DNA from: Hymenobacter amundsenii
Lineage (GTDB): Bacteria > Bacteroidota > Bacteroidia > Cytophagales > Hymenobacteraceae
Assembly (NCBI RefSeq): GCF_002204745.1
Contig: NZ_NIRR01000011.1
Span: 1-64,000, forward strand
DNA length: 64,000 nt
Direction: 5' to 3'
In this document: in pieces, positions 1 to 7,871 of the stretch
Layout: each line of letters opens with the position of its first letter
How positions within the stretch are numbered: position 1 is the first letter of the stretch
Translations under genes and position numbers: made by a program
Notes under the pieces: generated by a model
Database searches by the model: none
What the model was told of the DNA's origin: nothing
What the model saw: the letters and a program-made list of their open reading frames with translations, nothing else

Positions 1-34
1 CGGCAGGAGCGTCGTCCGGACGACGCTCCTGCCG
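1..34. terminator. Perfect 34-bp palindrome, probable terminator hairpin
   Basis: The first 34 bases form a perfect inverted repeat (CGGCAGGAGCGTCGTCC and its complement). It lies about 60 bases past the stop codon of the minus-strand phosphorylase-like gene, so it probably ends that transcript or one entering from the left. No T-run follows on either side. Confidence 0.5.
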
Positions 35-94
35 GGAACCGGGGCGGGCTGCTTTGCGGGGATTATTGCCTCGGGCAATTCCGCCGCTATTTGC

Positions 95-1747
95 CTACTT
101 CGCGTCGTACATCCGCTGGTAGTATTCGGTGGCCATGCGGCCCGACTCGAATTCGGGCTCTACGTCGCGCATGGCGGCTTTGCGGATGGCCAGGAACTTG
201 GCAGGTTCGTCGTAGTAGAGTGGGATGATCTGGTTTTCGAGGGCGTCGAGCACGCCGGTGGCTTCGAAATCGTCCTTCACGTGGTCGGCCTCATCGAGGT
301 CGGCCAGGGGCAACAAGAAGCTGTTTTCGCCGTCGCGGGCAAATTCGGGAATCCAGCCGTCGGGGATGCTCAGGCTGATGCTGCCGTTCATGGCGGCCGT
401 CATGCCGCTGGTGCCCGAGGCTTCGCGGGGGAAGCGCGGGGTGTTCAGCCAGAGGTCGGAGCCCTTTTTCATAGCCGCCGACAAAGCCAGCTCGTAGCCC
501 GTGAGCACGGCGCAGGTATTGAAGTTTTTGATTTGTTCGATGAGGCTGTTGAACACCCCGATGGCGCCGTAATCCTTGGGGTAGGGCTTGCCGGCCCAGA
601 TAACCTGCAGGGGCCGGCCGGTGTCGGTCACGAGCTGCTGAAACCGCTCGAAGTGGCGCAGAATCAGGTCGGCGCGCTTGTAGCCAGCGAAGCGGCGGGC
701 CCACACCAGCGTCAGGGCGTCGGGGTCGAGCAGGGTGCCGGTCTGGTCGGCCACGATGTCGAAGAGCTGCTTTTTGAGCTCCCGCTTGCGGGCCACCAGG
801 GCCTTATCGTCGTTGGCTTCGAGGGCGTCGTGCAAGGGCTTATCGCGCCAGTAGGTGCCGTTTTGCGAGTTCGTGATGGCGATAATGGGGCTGATGCCCT
901 CGTTGCCGCCCCACATATCGTTGGCCACCTTGCCGTGCACTTTGGATACGCCGTTGCTGATGCGGGCGAAGCGCAGGGCCGTGAGCGTGTAATTGACCCG
1001 CTCGTTTTCCACGATGCCCAACCCGCGCACCTGCTCCAGGCTGAGCTGGCCGAAGAACGACATCTTGTAGAGTAAATCCAGCGGGTGCTCCTCGTTGCCG
1101 GCCAGCTCGGGCGTGTGGGTGGTAAACACAAGATGCTCGCGTACTTTGTCCTGGTCGCGGCCGAACTTCTCGTAGAGGTAGAACGCCAGCGGCAGGCCGT
1201 GCCCTTCGTTGAGGTGGTATACCTCGGTGGTGCGGCCCAGCAGGTCGAGCAGCTTGCCGCCGCCCACGCCCAGCAGAATACTCTGGGCCACGCGGGCGGC
1301 CGTATCGGCTTCGTAGAGGTGGTGGGAAATGGTGCGCGAGAGGTAGTCGTTCTCCGGAATATCGGTAGTCAGGAAGAACATGGGGGCCGTCCCGAACGTG
1401 TCGGGAGCCAGGTAGAGGGCGCGCACCAGCACCTGGGCGTTGTGGATGGTGATGGGGAAGGTCAGGCCGGTATCCTGCAGGAAGCTATAGTGCTTCTGGC
1501 GGAAGTCGGCCCGCATGGTCTGGTCCTCGTTGCGGCCCTGGTCGTAGTAGCCGAAGCTCCACAGGATGCTGATGCCGATGACGTTCTGCTTGAGCTCGTA
1601 CACGGAGCGCATGTGGGAGCCGGCCAGAAAGCCCAGGCCGCCGGAGTAGGTTTTCAGGGCCTGATCGAGGGCAAACTCCATGGAGAAGTAGGCGGCGGGG
1701 GTGGCAAACTCGGGGGCGGGGGTGTACGGGGTGAATTCGAAGGCCAT
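95..1747 (-). CDS. Alpha-glucan phosphorylase-like glycosyltransferase (GT35-type, short form)
   Basis: A 550-residue cytoplasmic protein of the short alpha-glucan phosphorylase type, expected to act on glycogen or maltodextrin. The N-terminus carries AAYFSMEFALDQALKTYSGG and a GGLGFLAGSH glucan-site loop. Around residue 350 is ARRFAGYKRA, which matches the phosphate and cofactor-site motif of the family. The usual PLP-lysine motif (GTSGMKAA-like) reads GTSGMTAAMNG here, with Thr at about residue 450 where the lysine is expected, so classical PLP-dependent phosphorolysis is doubtful. I start at the ATG giving MAFEFTP; an upstream in-frame extension has no family character. Its position divergent from the GH13 and sugar-transporter block supports a role in alpha-glucan metabolism. 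Family is clear; exact reaction is not. Confidence 0.8.
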   Translation of the reverse strand: MAFEFTPYTPAPEFATPAAYFSMEFALDQALKTYSGGLGFLAGSHMRSVYELKQNVIGISILWSFGYYDQGRNEDQTMRADFRQKHYSFLQDTGLTFPITIHNAQVLVRALYLAPDTFGTAPMFFLTTDIPENDYLSRTISHHLYEADTAARVAQSILLGVGGGKLLDLLGRTTEVYHLNEGHGLPLAFYLYEKFGRDQDKVREHLVFTTHTPELAGNEEHPLDLLYKMSFFGQLSLEQVRGLGIVENERVNYTLTALRFARISNGVSKVHGKVANDMWGGNEGISPIIAITNSQNGTYWRDKPLHDALEANDDKALVARKRELKKQLFDIVADQTGTLLDPDALTLVWARRFAGYKRADLILRHFERFQQLVTDTGRPLQVIWAGKPYPKDYGAIGVFNSLIEQIKNFNTCAVLTGYELALSAAMKKGSDLWLNTPRFPREASGTSGMTAAMNGSISLSIPDGWIPEFARDGENSFLLPLADLDEADHVKDDFEATGVLDALENQIIPLYYDEPAKFLAIRKAAMRDVEPEFESGRMATEYYQRMYDAK

Positions 1748-1946
1748 AAGGCAGGGGTAGCAGCGGATGGTAAGGGAAAAGCCGGACGCGGCCCGGCAGT
1801 ACCGGGGCCGATGGAAACCCAAAAAAAGAACAAAAGAATCGGCCGGCCTTAGTCAGCTTCCCAAAGAGGCCCGAAATGCTAATCAACCACCGATAAAAGG
1901 CAAACAAGCATCATTTTTAGAAGGGAGTAGCTTACACGTTCCCACT

Positions 1947-1975
1947 CAAAGATAAACGACTTCCGAGTTGGCCAA
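1947..1975 (-). promoter_or_regulatory. Bacteroidota-type promoter for the phosphorylase-like gene
   Basis: On the minus strand TTG (1973-1975) is followed after 18 bases by TATCTTTG (1947-1954), a full match to the TAnnTTTG -7 element with a -33 TTG. It would give a leader of roughly 190 bases. The match is visible; use in vivo is inferred. Confidence 0.5.
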
Positions 1976-2001
1976 CGGCTTCATGCCAGAATTATACACA
2001 C

Positions 2002-2032
2002 TTGATTTAGTAACAATTAGGTAATATCGTTG
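2002..2032 (+). promoter_or_regulatory. Bacteroidota-type promoter for the downstream lipoprotein
   Basis: TTG (2002-2004), 20 bases, then TATCGTTG (2025-2032), one mismatch from TAnnTTTG, about 85 bases before the lipoprotein start. With the minus-strand promoter 30 bases away it makes a divergent pair. The rest of this 370-base spacer shows nothing else I recognise. Confidence 0.45.
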
Positions 2033-2117
2033 GCCCCCCTAGCCCTGCATTCCCGCGTACTTTTGGGGCCTGGTATAGCATCGTTCTTTTTCTTCCCAAC
2101 CACACACTTTTCCTCCT

Positions 2118-3563
2118 ATGCGCTACCCCCTGCGCTGGCTCGCGGCTTCGCTGCTGAGCTTCTCCTTTCTGTCCTGCGCCAACCAGGAAAATACCCCGGC
2201 CCCAGTGGCAGCCGTTGTTTCCTCGGCCGACGTAACCAGTGCCGGTTTCCCGGAAACCTTCGAAACGGGCAGCAAAGGCTCCTACTCGGTGGGCTCGGTT
2301 ACGCTGGGCTCGGGTTCCTGGACCTTCAACGACGCCCTACTGGGCAGCACCACCTCCGACCGCAAAACCGGCAGCCAGTCGGCCCGGGTGCGCAACACCG
2401 GCTCCCTGAGCACCAACTTCAACCTAACCACCGGCGCGGGCGTTGTAACCGTGCAGCACGCCAAATACGGCACCGATGCCACGTCGCAGTGGGAACTGTG
2501 GGCCAGCCAGAACGGCGGCACGTTCGCCAAGAAAGGCGCCACCATCACCACCAGCAGCACCACGCTGAGCACGGCCTCCATCACCGTGAACCTGACCGGC
2601 ACCGTGCGCCTGCAGATCCGCAAAACCTCGGGTGGCAGCAGCCGCATCAACTTCGATAACGTGACGGTGGAGCAGTACGGCTCCGGCGGCGGCACCACCC
2701 CGCCCCCAGCCACGGGCAGCAAGAAATTCCTCTTCGATGCCTCGCACGGCGAGCTGGCCGGCAATGCCGACTGGGTACTGGACGTGGACGCCGGCCTGAC
2801 GGCCCGCTTCCCCACCCCGGCCGCTTCGGGCATCACGGCCAGCACGCCGGAAACCTACTGGACGGGCGCGGTTTCGGCCTGGGGCGTGTCGCTGGTGAAA
2901 CTGGGCCACTCGGTGGAGCAGCTGCCAGCCGGCACGGCTATCAGCTACGGCAACGCCGGCAACCCCCAGGACCTGAGCAACTACAGCGTGTTCGTGGTCG
3001 ATGAGCCTAACATCGTGTTCAGCACGGCCGAGAAAACGGCCATCATGCAGTTTGTGCAGAACGGCGGCGGCCTGTTCATGATTTCGGACCACATCATTTC
3101 CGACCGTAACAACGACGGCTGGGACTCGCCCCAGATCTGGAACGACCTGATGAGCAACAACTCGGTGAAAGTGAATCCGTTCGGCTTCAGCATCAACTCC
3201 GACAACGTGGTGGAAAACAGCACCAACGCCCTGGTAAGCGCCAGCAACCCCATCATGAACGGTTCGCAGGGCCTGGTGTCGCAGCTGTCCTTCCACAACG
3301 GCGCTACCATGACGCTCAACCCCACGGCCAACAGCACGGTGCAGGGCCTGATCTGGCGCTCCACCGCCAGCCAGGGCAACAGCCTAGCCATGGCCGCCAG
3401 CAGCACCTTCGGCACGGGCCGGGTGGTTATCGTCGGCGACTCTTCGCCCGCCGACGACGGTACCGGTTCGCCCGGCAACACCGTCTACGATGGCTGGAAC
3501 GAGAACGTAAGCCACGCCCGCCTGCACCTCAACGCCTCGCTCTGGCTGGCCAAGCTCCAGTAG
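2118..3563 (+). CDS. Secreted lipoprotein with C-terminal GATase-like (ThuA/DUF4350-like) domain
   Basis: A 481-residue exported protein. The first 20 residues are a lipoprotein signal ending in FLSC (Cys20). Residues about 40-195 are Ser/Thr/Gly-rich beta sequence resembling a carbohydrate-binding or jelly-roll module (WELWASQNGG, INFDNVTVEQ). A GGGTTPPP linker follows. Residues about 205-480 look like an alpha/beta domain of the glutamine-amidotransferase-like fold, with FLFDASHGE, VFVVDEPNIVFSTAEK, QNGGGLFMISDH and VVIVGDSSPADDG. The likely site is the outer membrane or cell surface. It sits beside alpha-glucan genes, but I see no catalytic motif that proves a substrate; function unknown. 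Confidence 0.65.
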   Translation: MRYPLRWLAASLLSFSFLSCANQENTPAPVAAVVSSADVTSAGFPETFETGSKGSYSVGSVTLGSGSWTFNDALLGSTTSDRKTGSQSARVRNTGSLSTNFNLTTGAGVVTVQHAKYGTDATSQWELWASQNGGTFAKKGATITTSSTTLSTASITVNLTGTVRLQIRKTSGGSSRINFDNVTVEQYGSGGGTTPPPATGSKKFLFDASHGELAGNADWVLDVDAGLTARFPTPAASGITASTPETYWTGAVSAWGVSLVKLGHSVEQLPAGTAISYGNAGNPQDLSNYSVFVVDEPNIVFSTAEKTAIMQFVQNGGGLFMISDHIISDRNNDGWDSPQIWNDLMSNNSVKVNPFGFSINSDNVVENSTNALVSASNPIMNGSQGLVSQLSFHNGATMTLNPTANSTVQGLIWRSTASQGNSLAMAASSTFGTGRVVIVGDSSPADDGTGSPGNTVYDGWNENVSHARLHLNASLWLAKLQ

Positions 3564-3591
3564 CGGATTACGTACCCAAGCTTGCATAAAC

Positions 3592-3626
3592 AAGCCCCGT
3601 TGCCTGAGTCAGGCGGCGGGGCTTTT
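3592..3626 (+). terminator. Rho-independent terminator
   Basis: AAGCCCCG and CGGGGCTT form the outer stem, CCTGA/TCAGG the inner one, followed by TTTTT. It lies 28 bases after the lipoprotein stop. Confidence 0.8.
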
Positions 3627-3640
3627 TCGTGGGCTGCTGT

Positions 3641-3711
3641 GGCACGCGCTTTCGTCCGTAGCCCGATTGACAGGCCGTTTGCACGATGGGCTGCGGACGA
3701 AAGTCCGTGCC
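3641..3711. repeat. Imperfect 24-nt inverted repeat between lipoprotein and amylase
   Basis: Arms 3641-3664 and 3688-3711 pair at 21 of 24 positions around a 23-base loop. It follows the terminator and has no T-run, so it is more likely a leader structure or dispersed repeat than a second terminator. The rest of this 303-base spacer shows nothing recognisable. Confidence 0.5.
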
Positions 3712-3866
3712 CCATTGGCCGGGTAGCGGGCCGGCCGCGTCTCTGTGGCCGCAAGGCAGCACGCAAAACTCGTCAATACATCATCATTATAAAGGCCTGC
3801 GGGAGTAGCGCAAGCGGCCGGATGGGCCGTATCTTGTCCACCCTGTTCATCTTCCCACCTTGCTTT

Positions 3867-5777
3867 ATGCTGACTTTCAGACTCCGGCTGCTGCTGGCCG
3901 GTGCGTGCCTGGCCGCTATGCCGGCGGCGGCCCGGCCCGCCGCCCCGACCCCAACTATTACCGCCCCGACCATTACGGCGGTGACCCCTGCGACTAAAAC
4001 TGCCCCCATTGCCCGCATCGACCCCACGTTTTGGTGGGTGGGCATGAAGAACCCCAAGCTGCAGCTGCTGGTGCACGGCCCCGGCATTGCCACCGCCGTC
4101 GCCGAATTGCGCGCCTATGCGGGCGTAACCCTCGACGGGGTACAGAAGCTCGAAAGCCCGAACTACCTGCTGCTCAACCTCACTATCAGCCCCACGGCCA
4201 AGCCCGGCAAGCTGCAGCTGGAGTTTAAAGGAGCCAAAAAGTTCAGCTATGCCTATGAGCTGAAGGAGCGCACCACACCCGGCGATAAAAGCAAGGTGCA
4301 GGGCCTCAGCCAGCAGGATCTCATCTACTTCCTGATGCCGGACCGCTTTTCGAACGGCGACTCGAAAAACGACTACCTGGCCACTATGCGCGCCCCAAAA
4401 GTGGCCCGCGACTCCATGTACAGCCGTCATGGCGGCGACCTGAAAGGCATCGAGAACCACTTCGACTACTTCAAGCAGTTGGGCGTAACGGCCCTCTGGA
4501 TGACGCCGGTGGTGGAAAACAACATGCCCAAGGCCAGCTACCACGGCTACGCCCTCACCGATTACTACAACACCGACCGCCGCTACGGCACCACCGAGGA
4601 GTACAAGCAGTTCGTAGACCACGCCCACCAGAACGGGCTGAAAGTGGTCCACGACGTGGTGCTCAACCACATGGGCTCGGGCAACTACCTGTTCCTCGAC
4701 CAGCCCGCCGCCGACTGGTTCAACCAGTGGCCCCGCTTCACGCGCAGCAATTACAACGCCTCGGCCCTCAACGACCCCTACGGCTCGGAGCTGGACCGCA
4801 AACTGTATAACCAGGGCTGGTTCGATACGACCATGCCCGACGTGAACCAGCGTAACCCGCTGGTGGCTACCTACCTGATCCAGAACTTTTTGTGGTGGGT
4901 GGAGTACACCGGCCTCGACGCCTACCGCATCGACACCTACCCCTACTCCGACCCCAACTTCCTGATGCAGTGGGGCCAGGCGCTGAACGACGAATTCCCG
5001 AACCTGTTTAAGTTTGGCGAGGCCTGGGTGGGCAGCACGGCCCAGCAGGCGTTCTTCGCCCGCAACATCTTCCAACCCGTCGATGGCTTCAAGTCGAACC
5101 TCGAATCGGTGTTCGACTTCCAGTCGACGTTTGCCCTCTATGATGCCCTAAAGGGCGAGCAGCCCAACCTGAATAAGCTCTACGAGGCTGTGCAGGGCGA
5201 CTGGATGTACGAGGACGCCTCGCGCAACGTCACGTTTCTCGACAACCACGACATGAGCCGGTTCTACTCGGTGATTGGGGAGGACTTCGCCAAGTACAAA
5301 ATGGGCTTGGCCTGGCTGCTGACCATGCGCGGCATCCCGCAGCTTTATTACGGCACCGAGGTGCTGATGAAGAACTTCTCCAACCCCGACGGCCTGGTGC
5401 GCGCCGACTTCCCCGGCGGTTTTTCGGGTGATGCGCTGAACTACTTCAAGGCCCGCCCCGGCCAGCCCGGCGAGGCGTTTGAGTACGTGCGCAAGCTGGC
5501 CAACTACCGGAAAGACCACGCCTTTTTGCACAGCGGCAAGCTTATGCAGTTCATCCCGCAGGACAACGTGTACACCTACTTCCGCTACTCGCCGACGGGC
5601 ACCGTTATGGTGATGCTCAATGGCAACAAAGAGCCGAAAACCGTGGACGGCACCCGGTTTGCCGAGCGCACTGGCGACTTCAGTTCGGGCATGGAAGTAA
5701 CCACTGGGGCCGCGCTGGCCGATTTGAAGTCCTTCACCATTCCTGGGAAAACAGCCTGGGTGGTGGAATTGCGCTAG
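3867..5777 (+). CDS. Secreted GH13 alpha-amylase family enzyme (cyclomaltodextrinase/neopullulanase-like)
   Basis: A 636-residue glycoside hydrolase that should cleave alpha-1,4 (possibly alpha-1,6) links in starch-derived oligosaccharides. The start at MLTFRLRLLL gives a signal peptide with an AAA cleavage region, so the enzyme is periplasmic or exported. Residues about 45-130 form the N-terminal Ig-like domain typical of cyclomaltodextrinase/SusA-type enzymes. The barrel shows HDVVLNHMG (region I), DAYRIDTY with nucleophile Asp356, FGEAW with acid/base Glu385, and FLDNHD with Asp462. All three catalytic carboxylates are intact. A second GH13 gene follows after 29 bases, implying co-transcription. 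Exact specificity cannot be read from sequence. Confidence 0.9.
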   Translation: MLTFRLRLLLAGACLAAMPAAARPAAPTPTITAPTITAVTPATKTAPIARIDPTFWWVGMKNPKLQLLVHGPGIATAVAELRAYAGVTLDGVQKLESPNYLLLNLTISPTAKPGKLQLEFKGAKKFSYAYELKERTTPGDKSKVQGLSQQDLIYFLMPDRFSNGDSKNDYLATMRAPKVARDSMYSRHGGDLKGIENHFDYFKQLGVTALWMTPVVENNMPKASYHGYALTDYYNTDRRYGTTEEYKQFVDHAHQNGLKVVHDVVLNHMGSGNYLFLDQPAADWFNQWPRFTRSNYNASALNDPYGSELDRKLYNQGWFDTTMPDVNQRNPLVATYLIQNFLWWVEYTGLDAYRIDTYPYSDPNFLMQWGQALNDEFPNLFKFGEAWVGSTAQQAFFARNIFQPVDGFKSNLESVFDFQSTFALYDALKGEQPNLNKLYEAVQGDWMYEDASRNVTFLDNHDMSRFYSVIGEDFAKYKMGLAWLLTMRGIPQLYYGTEVLMKNFSNPDGLVRADFPGGFSGDALNYFKARPGQPGEAFEYVRKLANYRKDHAFLHSGKLMQFIPQDNVYTYFRYSPTGTVMVMLNGNKEPKTVDGTRFAERTGDFSSGMEVTTGAALADLKSFTIPGKTAWVVELR

Positions 5778-5806
5778 ATTGGTTGCTGGTTGTTTGCTGA
5801 ACCCCT

Positions 5807-7666
5807 ATGAAATACCTCTCCCTGGCCGCCCTGCTGGCCCTCACCGGTTGCGCCGCGAACCAGCCCACCGCTACCGCGCCGCCTGCCACCGTGCCGCCCT
5901 CCACCGCGCCGCTTACCAAACCCATGACCACCATCGATAACAACACCACCGACGAGCAGCCCCAGGACCACAAGCTGGTGATTTACCAGTTGATGACCCG
6001 CCTGTTCGGCAACAAAACCGCCCTGAATAAGCCCTACGGCACCATCCAGGAAAACGGTTCGGGTAAGTTCAACGACATCACCGACCAGGCCCTGCTGGCC
6101 ATTAAAAAGATGGGCGCGAGCCACGTCTGGTTCACCGGTGTGCTCGAACACGCCACCATGACCGACTACACCAAGTACGGCATGCCCCTCGACGATGCCG
6201 ACGTGGTGAAGGGGCGCGCCGGCTCGCCCTACGCCATCAAGGATTACTACGACGTGGCCCCCGACCTGGCCGTGGACGTGAAGAACCGCATGCAGGAGTT
6301 CGAAGCGTTGGTAAAACGCACTCACGCCCACGACCTCAAGGTCATCATCGACTTCATTCCCAACCACGTGGCCCGCACGTATAAGTCGGATGCGCGGCCG
6401 GCGGGCGTGGTAGATCTGGGCGAGCAGGACGATAAAACCCAGGCCTTCAAGCCGTCCAACAACTTCTATTACCTGCCCGGCCAGCGCTTCGTGGTGCCGG
6501 CCGACTACAACCCGCTGGGTGCGCTCAAGGGCCCCGGCGAGGACGGCAAGTTCAACGAAAACCCCGCCAAGGCCACCGGCAACGACGTATTTTCGGCCAC
6601 GCCCAGCGTCAACGACTGGTTTGAAACCATCAAGCTCAACTACGGCGTCGATTACCAGAACGGCCGCCAGTCCCACTTCGAGCCCATCCCGGATACGTGG
6701 ACCAAAATGCGCGACATCCTCGTGTTCTGGGCCAAAAAGGACGTGGACGGCTTCCGCTGCGACATGGCCGAGATGGTGCCCGTCGAGTTCTGGGCCTGGG
6801 TGATTCCGGAGCTCAAGAAGGTGAAGCCCGACCTCGTGTTCATCGGCGAAGCCTACGACGCCAAAACCTACCAGATGTACATCGAGCGGGGCCACTTCGA
6901 CTACCTCTACGATAAGGTGGGCCTCTACGACGGCCTGCGCCGCCTGATGCGCAACGAGGGCACCACCCAGGACATTACCCGCGTCTGGAGCCAGGAGAGC
7001 CGGGGTTTCTCGGGCCACATGCTGCGCTTCCTGGAAAACCACGACGAGCAGCGCATCGCCAGCCCCGACTTTGCCGGCAACGCCCGCGCCGCTATTCCGG
7101 CCATGACGGTTTCGGCCACCCTGGGCACCGGCCCGGTCATGCTCTATTTCGGACAGGACGTGGGCGAGCCGGCCCAGGCCTCGGAGGGCTTCTCGGGCGA
7201 GGACGGCCGCACTACTATTTTTGACTACTGGGGCGTGCCCCAACACCAGAAATGGATGAACGGCGGCAAGTTCGACGGCGGCCGCCTCAGCCCCGAACAG
7301 CGGCAGCTCCACGACTTCTACGCCCGCCTGCTGACCCTCACGAGCCAGCGCGAGGCCATTCGCCGGGGCCGTTTCTACGAGCTCCAAGACACCTACAACC
7401 TCGACCCGCAGTACCACCAGGACCGCGTGTACAGCTACCTGCGCTACACCGATACCGAGCGCCTGCTTATCGTAGTCAACTTCAGCCCCGACCAGACCTA
7501 CCGCCCCAACCTGCAACTCCCTGAAAAGGTGCTGGAGCGCCTCGGCCTGGCCGGCAACCAGCTCTACACCTACACCGAACTGCTCAGCCAGGCACCAGCC
7601 ACCAGCAACCTCACCGTCACGCTGGCCCCGCAAAGCGCGTACATTTTCGAGATAAAAGCGAAGTAA
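5807..7666 (+). CDS. GH13 alpha-amylase family lipoprotein
   Basis: A 619-residue GH13 enzyme anchored as a lipoprotein: the signal ends in LTGC (Cys15), followed by a Pro/Thr/Ala-rich tether to about residue 40. The catalytic barrel has DFIPNHVAR (region I), VDGFRCDMAE with nucleophile Asp319, FIGEAYD with Glu348 and ENHDEQR with Asp413. The C-terminal beta domain ends at TLAPQSAYIFEI. It lies 29 bases after the previous GH13 gene and just before a sugar transporter, so the two hydrolases and the transporter plausibly form one starch or maltodextrin uptake route. A periplasm-facing or surface location is inferred from the lipobox. Confidence 0.9.
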   Translation: MKYLSLAALLALTGCAANQPTATAPPATVPPSTAPLTKPMTTIDNNTTDEQPQDHKLVIYQLMTRLFGNKTALNKPYGTIQENGSGKFNDITDQALLAIKKMGASHVWFTGVLEHATMTDYTKYGMPLDDADVVKGRAGSPYAIKDYYDVAPDLAVDVKNRMQEFEALVKRTHAHDLKVIIDFIPNHVARTYKSDARPAGVVDLGEQDDKTQAFKPSNNFYYLPGQRFVVPADYNPLGALKGPGEDGKFNENPAKATGNDVFSATPSVNDWFETIKLNYGVDYQNGRQSHFEPIPDTWTKMRDILVFWAKKDVDGFRCDMAEMVPVEFWAWVIPELKKVKPDLVFIGEAYDAKTYQMYIERGHFDYLYDKVGLYDGLRRLMRNEGTTQDITRVWSQESRGFSGHMLRFLENHDEQRIASPDFAGNARAAIPAMTVSATLGTGPVMLYFGQDVGEPAQASEGFSGEDGRTTIFDYWGVPQHQKWMNGGKFDGGRLSPEQRQLHDFYARLLTLTSQREAIRRGRFYELQDTYNLDPQYHQDRVYSYLRYTDTERLLIVVNFSPDQTYRPNLQLPEKVLERLGLAGNQLYTYTELLSQAPATSNLTVTLAPQSAYIFEIKAK

Positions 7667-7682
7667 AATGAGGAAAGAACAG

Positions 7683-7799
7683 TGTCATGCTGAGCGCAGC
7701 GGAGCGAAGTCGAAGCATCTCTACCGCTTCGTTGCAGCCGACAGCGTTACCATTGCGGTAGAGATGCTTCGACTTCGCTCCGCTGCGCTCAGCATGACA
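7683..7799. repeat. Long palindromic repeat, GTCATGCTG family
   Basis: Two perfectly complementary 45-base arms (7683-7727 and 7755-7799) flank a 27-base loop. The outer ends read TGTCATGCTGAGCGCAGC. The same TCATGCTG ends recur at 24467-24516 and 47505-47559, so this belongs to a dispersed repeat family. It may also end transcription after the amylase. Confidence 0.85.
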
Positions 7800-7871
7800 G
7801 CGTTCTGATTCTTCTGCCGCCTGCTGAAACGCCCTTAAATCAAGCCTTTAACTCCCCCAAATTCCCCCATT

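Noticed and set aside
3829..3840. TATCTTGT upstream of the first GH13 gene as promoter
   Set aside because: The -7 consensus needs TAnnTTTG; this has two mismatches and no -33 element.
5774..7633. Long minus-strand open frame opposite the second GH13 gene
   Set aside because: It is the antisense shadow of a clear GH13 gene in GC-rich DNA; its translation has no domain character.
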